Shown one piece after another: positions 26,726 through 35,661 of a stretch of DNA of 64,000 nt. The position numbers and the translations under genes were made by a program. The notes under the pieces are model-generated. The model did not search any database, was not told the DNA's origin, and saw only the letters and a program-made list of their open reading frames with translations. Origin of the DNA: Reyranella sp. CPCC 100927 (GTDB lineage: Bacteria > Pseudomonadota > Alphaproteobacteria > Reyranellales > Reyranellaceae); assembly GCF_007859315.1 (NCBI RefSeq), contig NZ_VOHA01000015.1, positions 117,717 through 181,716 on the forward strand. Reading direction: 5' to 3'. Numbering within the stretch: position 1 is the first letter of the stretch; each line of letters begins with the position of its first letter.

Positions 26726-26932
26726 ATGAGCAATATCGGAACCGTCAAGTGGTTCAACGCCCAGAAGGGCTACGGCTTCATCCAGCCGGAGGATGGCAGC
26801 AAGGACGTGTTCGTGCATATCAGCGCGGTGGAACGCGCTGGTATCCGCGGGCTGAACGAAGGCCAGAAGGTGAGCTTCGAGCTCCAGAGCGACCGCGGCA
26901 AGACGTCGGCGGTCAATCTCGAACTGGTGTGA
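26726..26932 (+). CDS. cspA: Cold-shock protein (CspA family)
   Basis: A 68-residue single-domain cold-shock protein. RNP1 is KGYGFIQP and RNP2 is VFVHISAVE, and the length is standard. It binds single-stranded RNA and DNA and melts RNA structure. It is one of two tandem copies; the second (27223-27426) is clearly similar along its whole length. It has its own upstream leader and a strong downstream terminator, so the two are separate transcription units. Confidence 0.97.
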   Translation: MSNIGTVKWFNAQKGYGFIQPEDGSKDVFVHISAVERAGIRGLNEGQKVSFELQSDRGKTSAVNLELV

Positions 26933-26968
26933 CCTCGGCGGCTGATCGCCCGGCGATCGGTCGATGAA

Positions 26969-27000
26969 GCGGCGCCGGACCCTGTCCGGCGCCGCTTTTC
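26969..27000 (+). terminator. Rho-independent terminator
   Basis: GCGGCGCCGGAC, loop CCT, GTCCGGCGCCGC, then TTTTC: a 12-bp perfect stem followed by a T-run 37 bases after the first cold-shock stop codon. Confidence 0.9.
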
Positions 27001-27049
27001 ATGCGCAGCGGATGCATCGACCGGGCCTCCGGTCACCACCAAATAGCGT

Positions 27050-27222
27050 TTGACAGCGGCCCGTTTGACGGTGTTCCGTTGCAGCACAATCGACTTTGGT
27101 CCGCCTTGACCACTCCGCCGCGGGCAGCGGCGCCGTTTCAAGACTACCCCCAAACTAGGTTGTGCCGCCGTGCGATGTTCGCGCGGCGCATGTGTTCCCG
27201 CGCAACAGAACAGAGACCAAAG
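27050..27222 (+). promoter_or_regulatory. Promoter and 5' leader of second cold-shock gene
   Basis: This is a duplicate of the first leader: TTGACA (27050-27055), GCACAATCGACTTTGGTC from 27084, CCGCCGCGGGCAGCGGCGCCGTTTC and AGGTTGT. GCACAAT is exactly 139 bases before the ATG, as in the first copy. The -10 region is not well conserved between them. Conservation outside coding sequence points to a functional RNA leader or shared binding site. Confidence 0.6.
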
Positions 27223-27426
27223 ATGGCTACTGGGACGGTCAAGTGGTTCAACACCACGAAGGGTTATGGGTTCATTCAGCCGGACGGCGGCGGCAAGGAC
27301 GTGTTCGTGCATGTCAGTGCCGTCGAGCGCGCCGGCCTGCGTTCGCTGCAGGAGGGCCAGAAGGTCACCTACGAGATCGCCAATGAGCGTGGCCGTTCCT
27401 CGGCCGTGAACCTGCAGGCGCAGTGA
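27223..27426 (+). CDS. Cold-shock protein (CspA family), second copy
   Basis: A 67-residue cold-shock protein with RNP1 KGYGFIQP and RNP2 VFVHVSAVE. Roughly 70 percent of its residues appear to match the upstream copy. It starts at ATG after AGAGACCAAAG. It probably arose by tandem duplication of gene plus leader; differences in the beta4-beta5 loop ([13 protein letters not shown]) suggest some divergence in use. Confidence 0.97.
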   Translation: MATGTVKWFNTTKGYGFIQPDGGGKDVFVHVSAVERAGLRSLQEGQKVTYEIANERGRSSAVNLQAQ

Positions 27427-27463
27427 CGCTGCGACCGATCCTCATCTGGATCGCCAAACGCAT

Positions 27464-27489
27464 GGCGCCGGCATTGTCCGGCGCCGTTT
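27464..27489 (+). terminator. Probable terminator after second cold-shock gene
   Basis: GGCGCCGG, loop CATTGT, CCGGCGCC, then GTTTGCG: an 8-bp perfect stem with only a short T-run. It uses the same GGCGCCGG core as the terminator of the first copy. Confidence 0.65.
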
Positions 27490-27532
27490 GCGTTCATGGT
27501 GCCGTAAAAGGCCTGCCTCAGGGAGGGCTGCC

Positions 27533-28504
27533 GTGCGATTGACGCGGCGAAGCATGGTGCTGGCGAGCGCTGCATCGGTGGTGGCGCCCGCTCCGGTCGG
27601 CGCCCGGGCGTTTCCGAGCCGGCCCATTCGGATCGTCGTGCCGTATGCGCCGGGCGGTGGTGCCGACACCGTCGCGCGGCTGCTGGCGCCCAAGTTGCAG
27701 GACGCACTGGGCCAGAGCGTCATGATCGACAACAAGCCGGGGGCTGGCGGTGTGATCGGTGACGATGTGGTCGCCAAGGCGCCACCGGATGGACACACGC
27801 TGCTGCTCGGCGCCTTCGCTCATGCGGTCAATCCGTCGCTGCTGCCGCGCATGCCATTTCGCACGCCCGACGACTTTGCGCCGATATCGTTGCTGGTCGT
27901 CGTTCCCGACCTGCTGGTGGTGACGCCGTCGTTGCCGGCAACATCGGTTGCGGAACTGATCGCTCTGGCCAAGGCGCAGCCGGGTAAACTGGCCTATGGC
28001 TCTGCCGGCAACGGCACGGCCCAGCATCTGGCTGCCGAACTGTTCAAGGCCCGCACCGGCTGCGACATCCAGCACGTGCCCTATAAAGGCGGCGGCCCGG
28101 CGCTGGTCGACGTCGCAGCGGGCCACGTCCAGATGCTGTTCGGCAATATGAGCTCGGCGCTGCCGCAGGCCCAGGCCGGTCGCGTGCGTGCCGTGGCGGT
28201 GACCAGCCCGAAGCGTTCGCCGGCGGCGCCCGATGTGCCCACTGTCGCCGAGTCGGGTGTGCCGGGTTACGACGTCTACGAATGGAATGCGCTGTTGGCG
28301 CCGGCTGGCACGCCCGCCGCGGTGATCGAGCGCCTGCAGCAGGAGGCAGCCAAGGCGCTGCGCCTGCCCGACGTCGTAGCCCGCCTGGCGACGCTCGGTG
28401 CCGAGCCGGTGGGCAGCACACCCGAGACCTTCGCTGCCTTTCTGCGAACCGAGATCGCCAAGTGGGCGGACATCGTGAAGACCGCTGGCATCAAGGCCGA
28501 GTGA
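27533..28504 (+). CDS. Bug/TctC family tripartite tricarboxylate transporter binding protein
   Basis: A 323-residue periplasmic binding protein of the Bug (TctC) family. Markers are PIRIVVPYAPGGGADTVARL just after the signal peptide, IDNKPGAGGVIG, and YGSAGNGTAQHLAAELF. Such proteins bind carboxylates, nicotinate, aromatic acids and similar compounds. GTG 27533 is chosen because GGGAGGG lies 5 bases upstream and the resulting N-terminus is a proper signal peptide. No TctA/TctB permease genes lie nearby, so it is an orphan, as often seen with Bug proteins. Confidence 0.9.
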   Translation: MRLTRRSMVLASAASVVAPAPVGARAFPSRPIRIVVPYAPGGGADTVARLLAPKLQDALGQSVMIDNKPGAGGVIGDDVVAKAPPDGHTLLLGAFAHAVNPSLLPRMPFRTPDDFAPISLLVVVPDLLVVTPSLPATSVAELIALAKAQPGKLAYGSAGNGTAQHLAAELFKARTGCDIQHVPYKGGGPALVDVAAGHVQMLFGNMSSALPQAQAGRVRAVAVTSPKRSPAAPDVPTVAESGVPGYDVYEWNALLAPAGTPAAVIERLQQEAAKALRLPDVVARLATLGAEPVGSTPETFAAFLRTEIAKWADIVKTAGIKAE

Positions 28505-28552
28505 CAATGGCGGCGGCTTTGCTTTTGCGCGCCTGCATGCGACAAGCGCGTC

Positions 28553-29443
28553 ATGCCTGATACCTCCTTCACGGCGATCAACGGGCTCGCCGCGATCGCC
28601 GACCGCTACGATGCCTTCATCATCGACCTGTGGGGCGTCGTACATGACGGCAAGCAACCCTATCCTGGGGTGCTCGACTGTTTCGCCGCCCTCAAGCGCG
28701 CTGGCAAACACACGCTGTTGCTGTCCAACGCACCGCGGCGCGCTCATGCCGCGCTGGGCCGCCTCGCCGAGCTGGGACTCACGCGCGACCGGTTCGACGA
28801 ATTGCTGACCTCAGGCGAGGACGCGTGGGAAGCCCTGCGGACGCGTGGCCGGGCCGACGCGGCACCCTTCTATCGCGACCTGGGCCGGCGCTGCTTCCTG
28901 TTCGGTGCCGCGCGCGATCTCAGCCTGTTCGAGCAGATCGATGTCGAGCGGGTGGACGATATCGCGACCGCCGATTTCATCCTCTGTACCAACCTCTACG
29001 ACTACGGCGAGAAGCCCGCCGATCACGCGGCGACCTTGCGTGCGGCCGTGGCCCGTGGCCAGCCGATGATCTGCGCCAACCCCGATCTGGTGGTCGTCCA
29101 TGGCGCGGCGCTGGAATATTGCGCCGGGGCCGTCGCGGCGCTGTACGAGGAGCTCGGCGGCCGCGTCGTCTATCACGGCAAGCCGCATGCGCCGATCTAC
29201 GCCCGGGCGCGCGCCCTGCTGGGCGGTGCGGCGCCGGCGCGCGTGCTCTGCATCGGCGATTCGCTGCGCACGGACATTGCCGGCGCCAACGCTGCCGGAC
29301 TCGACTCGCTGCTGGTGGTCGGCGGCATCCATCGCGAGGAATTCACCGGTCCCGACGGCAGGATCGATCATGCCCGTATCGAGGCTGCCTGCGCCACGGC
29401 CCACGCGCGCCCGACCTGGATCGGGCCCGGCCTGCAGTGGTGA
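28553..29443 (+). CDS. HAD class IIA hydrolase (TIGR01459-like)
   Basis: A 296-residue haloacid dehalogenase-superfamily hydrolase related to NagD and pyridoxal/phosphoglycolate phosphatases. The first motif is FIIDLWGVVHDG, where the second Asp of the usual DxD is replaced by Trp, as in the TIGR01459 subgroup. LLLSNAPRR is motif II, and GDSLRTDIAGANAAG carries the acidic motif IV. The missing second Asp suggests altered or lost phosphatase chemistry. Its substrate is unknown. It starts 48 bases after the TctC-like gene and may share its transcript. Confidence 0.85.
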   Translation: MPDTSFTAINGLAAIADRYDAFIIDLWGVVHDGKQPYPGVLDCFAALKRAGKHTLLLSNAPRRAHAALGRLAELGLTRDRFDELLTSGEDAWEALRTRGRADAAPFYRDLGRRCFLFGAARDLSLFEQIDVERVDDIATADFILCTNLYDYGEKPADHAATLRAAVARGQPMICANPDLVVVHGAALEYCAGAVAALYEELGGRVVYHGKPHAPIYARARALLGGAAPARVLCIGDSLRTDIAGANAAGLDSLLVVGGIHREEFTGPDGRIDHARIEAACATAHARPTWIGPGLQW

Positions 29444-29528
29444 GGATGCTCGCCGCCACGTGAGGCTTCGTGGTTTGTCGTTTGCCGTCATGCGATTAGA
29501 GTGAGGCTGTTCGGAGGAAGAGCGGCCG

Positions 29529-31331
29529 ATGCCCAAGGTCGAATGGACGTGGCATTTCGAGGATCTGCCACCGGCTGCCGTCTGGCCGGTGCTGGCCGAC
29601 ACGAACCGTTTCAACGAGATCCTGGGCCTGCCGTCCTACCAGCTGGAGGAGGTCGCGCAGCCTGACGGCACGGTGTTGCGGCGCGGCACAGGCCGGGTCG
29701 CCGGCATCGACCTAGCCTGGGACGAGAAGCCCTGCGAGTGGGTGTTGCACCGGCGCTTCCGCCAGACCCGCGTCTTTTCCAAGGGGCCCTTCCGGGTCTT
29801 TGGCCCGACCCTCGATGTTACCCCGACGGGTGGCGGCAGCACGGTCATCTACGCACTGCGCTGGGAGCCGATGAACTGGCTGGGCAGGCTCACCGGCCTG
29901 CGGCTGGCGCGCAGTTCGGGCCGGCTGATCGAGCGGCGCGTCAAGGAGGGCGTCGCCTTCCTGCGCGGCGGGCCGCCGATGATGTTCGACTACACGCCGC
30001 CGGCGCCCGCGGCCGGTGTGCGCGAGCGGCTGGACGCGATGGTGCGCGATGCGGAGGCAACCGGCTACGCCCACGGCCAGGCGCGTCGCCTCGCCGATCG
30101 ACTGCTGAGTGCCATGGAGGTCGACCTGCAGCGCGTGCGTCCCAAGGCGCTGGCTGCCGCCTTCGATATCGCACCACGTGATGCGATCGAGCTCTGTCTC
30201 GCCGGCGTGAAAGCACGCATGCTCGATATGAGGTGGGACCTGCTGTGCTCCAACTGCCGCGGTGCCAAGATGACGGTGTCGTCGCTGGACCAGCTGCCGC
30301 GCGGCGCCCACTGTGCTTCGTGCAACATCGACTACGACCGTGACTTCGCGCGCAACGTCGAGCTGACGTTCGCGCCGTCGCCGCTGATCCGCGCGCTGGG
30401 CACCGGCATGTTCTGCCTGAGCGGGCCGGCCACGACGCCGCATGTCGTGACGCAACAGCTGCTGGCGGCGGGCGAGCGGCGCATCGTGGCGATGGACCTG
30501 CCGCCAGGTCCCTATCGACTGCGCACGTTGCATCCCGGGCGCGCGGTGGACATCGACCACGCTGGCGGGCCATTCCCCGGCCTCCGGATCACGGCCAACG
30601 GGGTCGACGTGCTGGCAGCCGAAAAGTCGGGTGAGATCGTCTTCGTCAACGAAGCGGGCTTCGAGCTGGCGGCGCTGGTCGAGACGCGCGATTGGGTGCG
30701 CGAGGCGCTGACCGCGCACGAGGTCACGACACTGCAGGCGTTTCGCGAGCTGTTTGCCGACGCCACGTTGCGGCCGGGCGACGAGGCCGGTATCGGCCAG
30801 GTCACGATCCTGTTCACCGACCTGCGCAGTTCGACGGCGCTCTACGAGCAGATCGGTGACGCTGCTGCCTTCAACCTGGTGCGCGCGCATTTCGCGGTGC
30901 TGGGCAAGGCCGTGCGCGACGCCAACGGCGCCGTCGTCAAGACCATCGGCGATGCGGTGATGGCGGCTTTTGCCGATCCCGCCGATGCCGTGCGCGCCGC
31001 GCTGGCGATCCGCAGCGACGTGGCGGCACTCGACCGGCGCCTGTCGGCCGAGCGCGGCTTGGCTGATGGTGCGCTGGTGGTGAAGATCGGCCTGCACATG
31101 GGCCCCAGCATCGCCGTCAACCTCAACGACCGTCTCGACTATTTCGGCACCACGGTGAACATGGCCGCCCGCCTGCAAGGCCAGAGCCTGGGTGGCGATA
31201 TCGTGCTCTCACGCGCAGTCGCGGATGATCCGGCCGTGCGGCCGGTTCTGGCCGATGCCGTGGTTCACGATGAGACCGTTACGCTCAAGGGCTTTGGTGC
31301 GCCGGTGCCGTTTGTGCGCATCGTCGCGTAG
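29529..31331 (+). CDS. SRPBCC-DUF5939-like-class III nucleotidyl cyclase fusion
   Basis: A 600-residue cytoplasmic protein in three parts. Residues 1-150 look like an SRPBCC (START-like) ligand-binding domain. Residues 160-400 resemble the DUF5939 region and hold a zinc-ribbon pair Cys240/Cys243 and Cys262/Cys265. Residues 425-600 form a class III adenylate/guanylate cyclase domain with metal-binding FTDLRSST (Asp431) and KTIGDAVMAAF, and the VNMAARL helix. The substrate-selecting pair looks like Lys (KTIGD) and Thr (FGTTVN), a pattern found in some bacterial adenylate cyclases. It probably makes cAMP in response to a small hydrophobic ligand. No membrane segments are seen. Confidence 0.85.
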   Translation: MPKVEWTWHFEDLPPAAVWPVLADTNRFNEILGLPSYQLEEVAQPDGTVLRRGTGRVAGIDLAWDEKPCEWVLHRRFRQTRVFSKGPFRVFGPTLDVTPTGGGSTVIYALRWEPMNWLGRLTGLRLARSSGRLIERRVKEGVAFLRGGPPMMFDYTPPAPAAGVRERLDAMVRDAEATGYAHGQARRLADRLLSAMEVDLQRVRPKALAAAFDIAPRDAIELCLAGVKARMLDMRWDLLCSNCRGAKMTVSSLDQLPRGAHCASCNIDYDRDFARNVELTFAPSPLIRALGTGMFCLSGPATTPHVVTQQLLAAGERRIVAMDLPPGPYRLRTLHPGRAVDIDHAGGPFPGLRITANGVDVLAAEKSGEIVFVNEAGFELAALVETRDWVREALTAHEVTTLQAFRELFADATLRPGDEAGIGQVTILFTDLRSSTALYEQIGDAAAFNLVRAHFAVLGKAVRDANGAVVKTIGDAVMAAFADPADAVRAALAIRSDVAALDRRLSAERGLADGALVVKIGLHMGPSIAVNLNDRLDYFGTTVNMAARLQGQSLGGDIVLSRAVADDPAVRPVLADAVVHDETVTLKGFGAPVPFVRIVA

Positions 31332-31343
31332 GCCGCATTTGGG

Positions 31344-31457
31344 TCAGCCCTGTAGGGCAGCGCCAACCGAAATACAGAACAGCACCAGACCCAGCGCGAT
31401 CGCGGCCAGGGCGGTACGATACTCGGGTGGTACGTGCAGTTTTCCGACTGGGGGCAT
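31344..31457 (-). CDS. Possible small membrane protein
   Basis: A 37-codon frame starting MPPVGKLHVPPEYR, followed by a clean hydrophobic helix of about 20 residues and the ending VGAALQG. It has the look of a genuine single-pass small protein. It lies downstream of the esterase gene on the same strand, converging on the cyclase gene. No good ribosome site is seen, and its ATG lies inside the 31454-31481 hairpin, so translation may be weak or controlled. No family recognised. Confidence 0.35.
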   Translation of the reverse strand: MPPVGKLHVPPEYRTALAAIALGLVLFCISVGAALQG

Positions 31458-31481
31458 GCCGGTACATACGGACCGGCATGC
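31454..31481 (-). promoter_or_regulatory. Perfect hairpin downstream of esterase gene
   Basis: GCATGCCGGT, loop of 8, ACCGGCATGC: a 10-bp perfect stem 13 bases after the esterase stop codon. No T-run follows on the minus strand. It either helps end the esterase transcript or masks the start codon of the small downstream frame. Confidence 0.45.
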
Positions 31482-31494
31482 CGCGGTATCCCTG

Positions 31495-32442
31495 CTATCG
31501 ACCGAAAAAGGCGCCGAGCACGCCGGCGGCCTCATCGTTGGCCACCAGCCCCTGCTTGAGAAATCGCGTCATCGAGAAGAAACCGTGCAGGGTGCCAGGG
31601 AAATTTGCATAGGTGACCTTGACGCCGGCCTGACGCAGTTTCTCGGCATAGGCGTGGCCTTCGTCCTTGAGCGGATCGTAACCGGCAGTCAGCACGTACG
31701 CTGGCGGCAGGTTGGCGAAGTCCTTGGCCAACAAAGGCGACAGGCGCAGATCGCTCAGATCCGTGCCGGCCGGCACGTAATGCTGCCAGAACCAGTCCAT
31801 CAGCGCCTGGGTCAGGAAATACCCTTCGCCTAGGGTGCGGCGCGACTCGGTGACCGTCGTGCTGTCGGTGGCGGGGTAAATCAGCATCTGGAACGCAGGC
31901 ATCTTCTCGCCGGCGAGCTTGGTCTGCTGACAGACGACCGCCGAGAGGTTGCCGCCGGCAGAGTCGCCACCCACGGCGATCCTGTCGGGCAAGGTGTCGA
32001 AAACCAAAGCGTTGTCGCGAATATGCTGGAAGGCAGCCAGTGAATCCTCGACCGGCGCCGGGAACGGATGCTCGGGCGCCATGCGATAGTCGATGGCGAT
32101 CACCTGGCACCGGCTCTTGTTGGCGATGCGCCGGCAGGTCGAGTCGTGCGTTTCCAGGTTGCCGATCACGAAACCGCCGCCGTGGTAGTAGACCAGGGTG
32201 GGCAACGGGTTCTCGTTGACGCCGGCCGGCCAGTAGCGCCGGAAGGGGATCGTGCCGCGTGGCCCGGGCAGGACGCCGTCGATCACCTTGGCAACCTCGG
32301 GCGGCTCGGCCTCGCCATCAGCCGACATCTTGTCGGCCAGTGCCCGCGCCTCGGCTGCGCCCAGGGTGTGCAATTGCGGGCGGCCGGCGGCCACCGCCTT
32401 CTCCATGAGGTCAAGCACGAAGGCGGCTTCGGCATCGAGCAT
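31495..32442 (-). CDS. Alpha/beta hydrolase, hormone-sensitive-lipase family
   Basis: A 315-residue esterase of bacterial family IV. The oxyanion motif is YYHGGGFVIG, the nucleophile Ser is in GGDSAGGNL, the acid in AGYDPLKDEG, and the His in GTLHGFF. It hydrolyses short acyl esters. ATG 32442 is used, with AGGAG about 6 bases upstream; the frame stays open to 32919 without conserved sequence. It is divergent from the methylmalonyl-CoA mutase gene, with a 114-base shared promoter region. Confidence 0.93.
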   Translation of the reverse strand: MLDAEAAFVLDLMEKAVAAGRPQLHTLGAAEARALADKMSADGEAEPPEVAKVIDGVLPGPRGTIPFRRYWPAGVNENPLPTLVYYHGGGFVIGNLETHDSTCRRIANKSRCQVIAIDYRMAPEHPFPAPVEDSLAAFQHIRDNALVFDTLPDRIAVGGDSAGGNLSAVVCQQTKLAGEKMPAFQMLIYPATDSTTVTESRRTLGEGYFLTQALMDWFWQHYVPAGTDLSDLRLSPLLAKDFANLPPAYVLTAGYDPLKDEGHAYAEKLRQAGVKVTYANFPGTLHGFFSMTRFLKQGLVANDEAAGVLGAFFGR

Positions 32443-32556
32443 GCAGGATCTCCTGTTTCGGCGAGCGGAGCGCATGGCCGGGCAGCCTTTCCGCCCGCCC
32501 GGTGATGCGCTATGAGCAGATGATCGTGCGCAGATTGCGCGAGCCGGGGCAAGACC

Positions 32557-34710
32557 ATGGCCGAGTTTTCGAAAAAGACTGTCGACGATTGGGCCAAGCT
32601 GGCCCAGAAAGAGCTCAAGGACCGGCCGCTGGAGAGCCTGGACTGGCTGACGCCCGAGGGCATCAAGGTCAAGCCGCTCTACACGGCCGCCGACCTCGAG
32701 AATCTCGAAACGCTGGGCACGCTGCCGGGCTTCGCGCCGTTCCTGCGCGGTCCCAAGGCGACCATGTATGCCGGCCGGCCGTGGACGGTGCGCCAGTACG
32801 CCGGCTTTTCGACGGCCGAGGAGAGCAACAAGTTCTACCGCGCCAACCTGGCGGCGGGGCAGCAGGGCGTGTCCGTGGCCTTCGATCTGGCGACGCACCG
32901 CGGCTATGACAGCGATCATCCGCGCGTCATCGGCGATGTCGGCAAGGCCGGTGTGGCGATCGACTCCATCGAGGACATGAAGATCCTGTTCGACGGCATC
33001 CCGCTCGAGAAGATGAGCGTGTCGATGACGATGAACGGCGCGGTGCTACCGGTGCTGGCCGGATACATCGTCGCCGGCGAGGAACAGGGCGTGCCGCTGG
33101 CACAGCTGGCGGGCACGATCCAGAACGACATCCTCAAGGAGTTCATGGTCCGGAACACCTACATCTATCCGCCCGGACCCAGCATGCGCATCGTGGCCGA
33201 CATCATCGAGTTCACGGCCAAGCACATGCCGAAGTTCAACTCGATCTCGATCTCCGGCTACCACATGCAGGAAGCCGGCGCGACGCAGGTGCAGGAACTC
33301 GCCTTCACCCTGGCCGACGGCCTGGAATACGTGCGTGCCGCGCTGGGCAAAGGACTCGACATCGACGCGTTTGCGCCCCGGCTCAGCTTCTTCTGGGCGA
33401 TCGGCATGAATTTCTTCATGGAAATCGCCAAGATGCGCGCCGGCCGATTCCTGTGGGCCGAGCTGATCGCGCAGTTCAATCCCAAGAAGGCCGACAGCCT
33501 GGCGCTGCGCACGCACTGCCAGACCTCGGGCGTGTCGCTGACGGAACAGGATCCCTACAACAACGTCGTGCGCACGGCGATCGAGGCGCTGGCCGCCGTG
33601 CTGGGCGGCACCCAGTCGCTGCACACCAACGCCTTCGACGAAGCGATTGCGTTGCCGTCGGTGACGTCGGCCCGCATTGCGCGCAACACGCAGCTCATCA
33701 TCCAGCACGAAACCGGCGTCACCAACGTCGTCGATCCGCTGGCCGGCAGCTACTACGTCGAAAGCCTGACCGCCAGCATGGTCGCCGAGGCGCGCAAGCT
33801 CATCCAGGAAGTGGAAGAGCTCGGCGGCATGACCAAAGCTGTCGAAGCGGGCATGCCGAAGCTGCGCATCGAGGAAGCGGCGGCGCGCCGCCAGGCGCGC
33901 ATCGACCGCGGCGAGGAAGTGATCGTCGGCGTCAACAAGTACAAGCTCAAGCAAGAGGATCCGGTCGACATCCTGGAGGTCGACAACACCGCGGTGCGCG
34001 AATCGCAGTTGGCGCGGCTGAAGCGGATCAAGGCGAACCGCGACGAGGCCAAGGTCACGGCGGCCCTGGCGGCGCTGACCAAGGCTGCCACCGACGGCAC
34101 GGGCAACCTGCTGGAGCTGTCGGTCGCCGCGACGCGCGCGCGCGCGACGGTGGGCGAGATTTCCGAGGCGCTGGAAAAGGTCTACACGCGCCACAACGCG
34201 GTCATTCGCTCCATCGCCGGTGTCTACAATCAGGGCTGGGAAGGCGACGAGGGCTATCGCCGCATCCAGGGCGAAATCGCTGACTTCGCCGAAACCGAAG
34301 GCCGTCGCCCGCGCATGATGGTCTGCAAGATGGGCCAGGACGGCCATGACCGCGGTGCCAAGGTGATCGCCACCGCGTTCGCCGATCTCGGCTTCGACGT
34401 CGATATCGGCCCGCTGTTCCAGACGCCCGAGGAAGCGGCCCGCCAGGCGATCGAGAACGACGTCCACGTGGTCGGTGTCTCTTCGCAGGCGGCCGGCCAC
34501 AAGACGCTGGTGCCGGAGCTGATCCGGGCGCTGCGCGCCCAGGGCGGCAGCGACATCCTGGTGGTCTGCGGCGGGGTGATCCCGGCTCAGGACTACGACT
34601 TCCTGAAAGCGGCCGGCGTCAGCGCCATCTATGGCCCGGGCACCAACATTCCCAAGGCCGCGAGCGAGATTCTCACGCTGCTGCGCGCGGGCGCCCAGCA
34701 AGCGGCGTGA
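32557..34710 (+). CDS. scpA: Methylmalonyl-CoA mutase
   Basis: A 717-residue, complete single-chain mutase that interconverts (R)-methylmalonyl-CoA and succinyl-CoA with adenosylcobalamin. The N-terminal TIM barrel has [19 protein letters not shown] and [20 protein letters not shown]. The C-terminal B12 domain has [19 protein letters not shown], with the cobalt-ligand His. It is used in propionate and branched-chain catabolism or in reverse. The chaperone gene meaB lies 3 kb downstream on the same strand. Confidence 0.97.
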   Translation: MAEFSKKTVDDWAKLAQKELKDRPLESLDWLTPEGIKVKPLYTAADLENLETLGTLPGFAPFLRGPKATMYAGRPWTVRQYAGFSTAEESNKFYRANLAAGQQGVSVAFDLATHRGYDSDHPRVIGDVGKAGVAIDSIEDMKILFDGIPLEKMSVSMTMNGAVLPVLAGYIVAGEEQGVPLAQLAGTIQNDILKEFMVRNTYIYPPGPSMRIVADIIEFTAKHMPKFNSISISGYHMQEAGATQVQELAFTLADGLEYVRAALGKGLDIDAFAPRLSFFWAIGMNFFMEIAKMRAGRFLWAELIAQFNPKKADSLALRTHCQTSGVSLTEQDPYNNVVRTAIEALAAVLGGTQSLHTNAFDEAIALPSVTSARIARNTQLIIQHETGVTNVVDPLAGSYYVESLTASMVAEARKLIQEVEELGGMTKAVEAGMPKLRIEEAAARRQARIDRGEEVIVGVNKYKLKQEDPVDILEVDNTAVRESQLARLKRIKANRDEAKVTAALAALTKAATDGTGNLLELSVAATRARATVGEISEALEKVYTRHNAVIRSIAGVYNQGWEGDEGYRRIQGEIADFAETEGRRPRMMVCKMGQDGHDRGAKVIATAFADLGFDVDIGPLFQTPEEAARQAIENDVHVVGVSSQAAGHKTLVPELIRALRAQGGSDILVVCGGVIPAQDYDFLKAAGVSAIYGPGTNIPKAASEILTLLRAGAQQAA

Positions 34711-34752
34711 CGCCGGGGCGCGCGTTTCCGGCGCGTGCCTTCGCTTGCCTGA

Positions 34753-35622
34753 TTACGGCTCCATGGCGAGGCGGTCTTGTGCCGTCATCGGCCGCACCGA
34801 AAAGCTCTTCAGCTTGCCCTGCACCGTGCCGAAGCTGGTGGGCATTTCCATCTTCACCGGCAAGGGCCGCTCGAAGCCTTCCAGGGCGCTGAACCAGAGC
34901 TTCGGCGGGCTCTTCTCGTAAGCATCCGGCTTCATGCGCTGTTCTTCATAGCCGGCAATGCGTTTCATCACCGCCTCGCAGACCAGGGCTTCGCCGACGA
35001 TGCCGTTCACCTCGCCGTTCTTCAGCCGGTCGATGCCGACCCGGCGCAGAGTCACATCGAAGCGCCGCTTGCCGTCGAAGATCGGGTAGACGCGATCACA
35101 GGGCGCATGTCCGCCCAGGGCACCCGAAAGCGCGGCCGTCATGGGATCGAACGCGCCGCGCTTCTGGTCGGGCGTCACTACTTTATCGTCGGTGGGGACG
35201 AACACCGGCTTGTGGTCCTCGCTGTAGGTGCCGTCGCCGCGATAGGTGACCTGCCAGGTGCGGGTATTGTTGCGGAACTGGATCCACGACCAGCCGCCCT
35301 GGGGTTGCAGGCCCTGCGGTCCCGCCGTGCCCCATGCCCGGTTGCTGCCGTTGAAGGTGGCCGAGAGGGCGGCGACGATGCCCTCCTTGCTGAATTTGGC
35401 ATCGACCACGTAGCGGTCGCCGTCGATCCGCAAGTGTGATTCAGCGCGAAAGGCGCGCAAGCCGCTCACCGTGAATTCGTATTCCAGGGTAACCACGCGG
35501 CCGGTCGGGGCGGGTGGCGTCGGCGCTGCCGCTGTCCCCGTACTCAGGCCCAGCAGGACAACGGCGCACGTTGTCATGCGACCCCGAAATCCTGCCGCAG
35601 ACAGCGTTGTCACGGTCTTCAT
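34753..35622 (-). CDS. DUF3108 domain-containing protein
   Basis: A 289-residue exported protein: a signal peptide ending near GTAAAP, then LEYEFTVSGLRAFRAESHLRI and YSEDHKPVFVPTDDKVV, segments typical of DUF3108 proteins of Alphaproteobacteria. DUF3108 folds as a beta-rich periplasmic domain; its function is not known. Two cysteines are visible (HAPCDRVYPIFDGKRRFDV and ALVCEAVMKR). It is convergent with the mutase gene and divergent from the Atm1-like exporter gene. Confidence 0.8.
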   Translation of the reverse strand: MKTVTTLSAAGFRGRMTTCAVVLLGLSTGTAAAPTPPAPTGRVVTLEYEFTVSGLRAFRAESHLRIDGDRYVVDAKFSKEGIVAALSATFNGSNRAWGTAGPQGLQPQGGWSWIQFRNNTRTWQVTYRGDGTYSEDHKPVFVPTDDKVVTPDQKRGAFDPMTAALSGALGGHAPCDRVYPIFDGKRRFDVTLRRVGIDRLKNGEVNGIVGEALVCEAVMKRIAGYEEQRMKPDAYEKSPPKLWFSALEGFERPLPVKMEMPTSFGTVQGKLKSFSVRPMTAQDRLAMEP

Positions 35623-35661
35623 CCCGGTGGCCTCCCTGCATGGCCTGCCCTCACTGTAGCA

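Noticed and set aside
33046..34701. Minus-strand frame of 551 codons opposite methylmalonyl-CoA mutase
   Set aside because: An antisense shadow of the mutase gene; no ribosome site and no recognisable domain.
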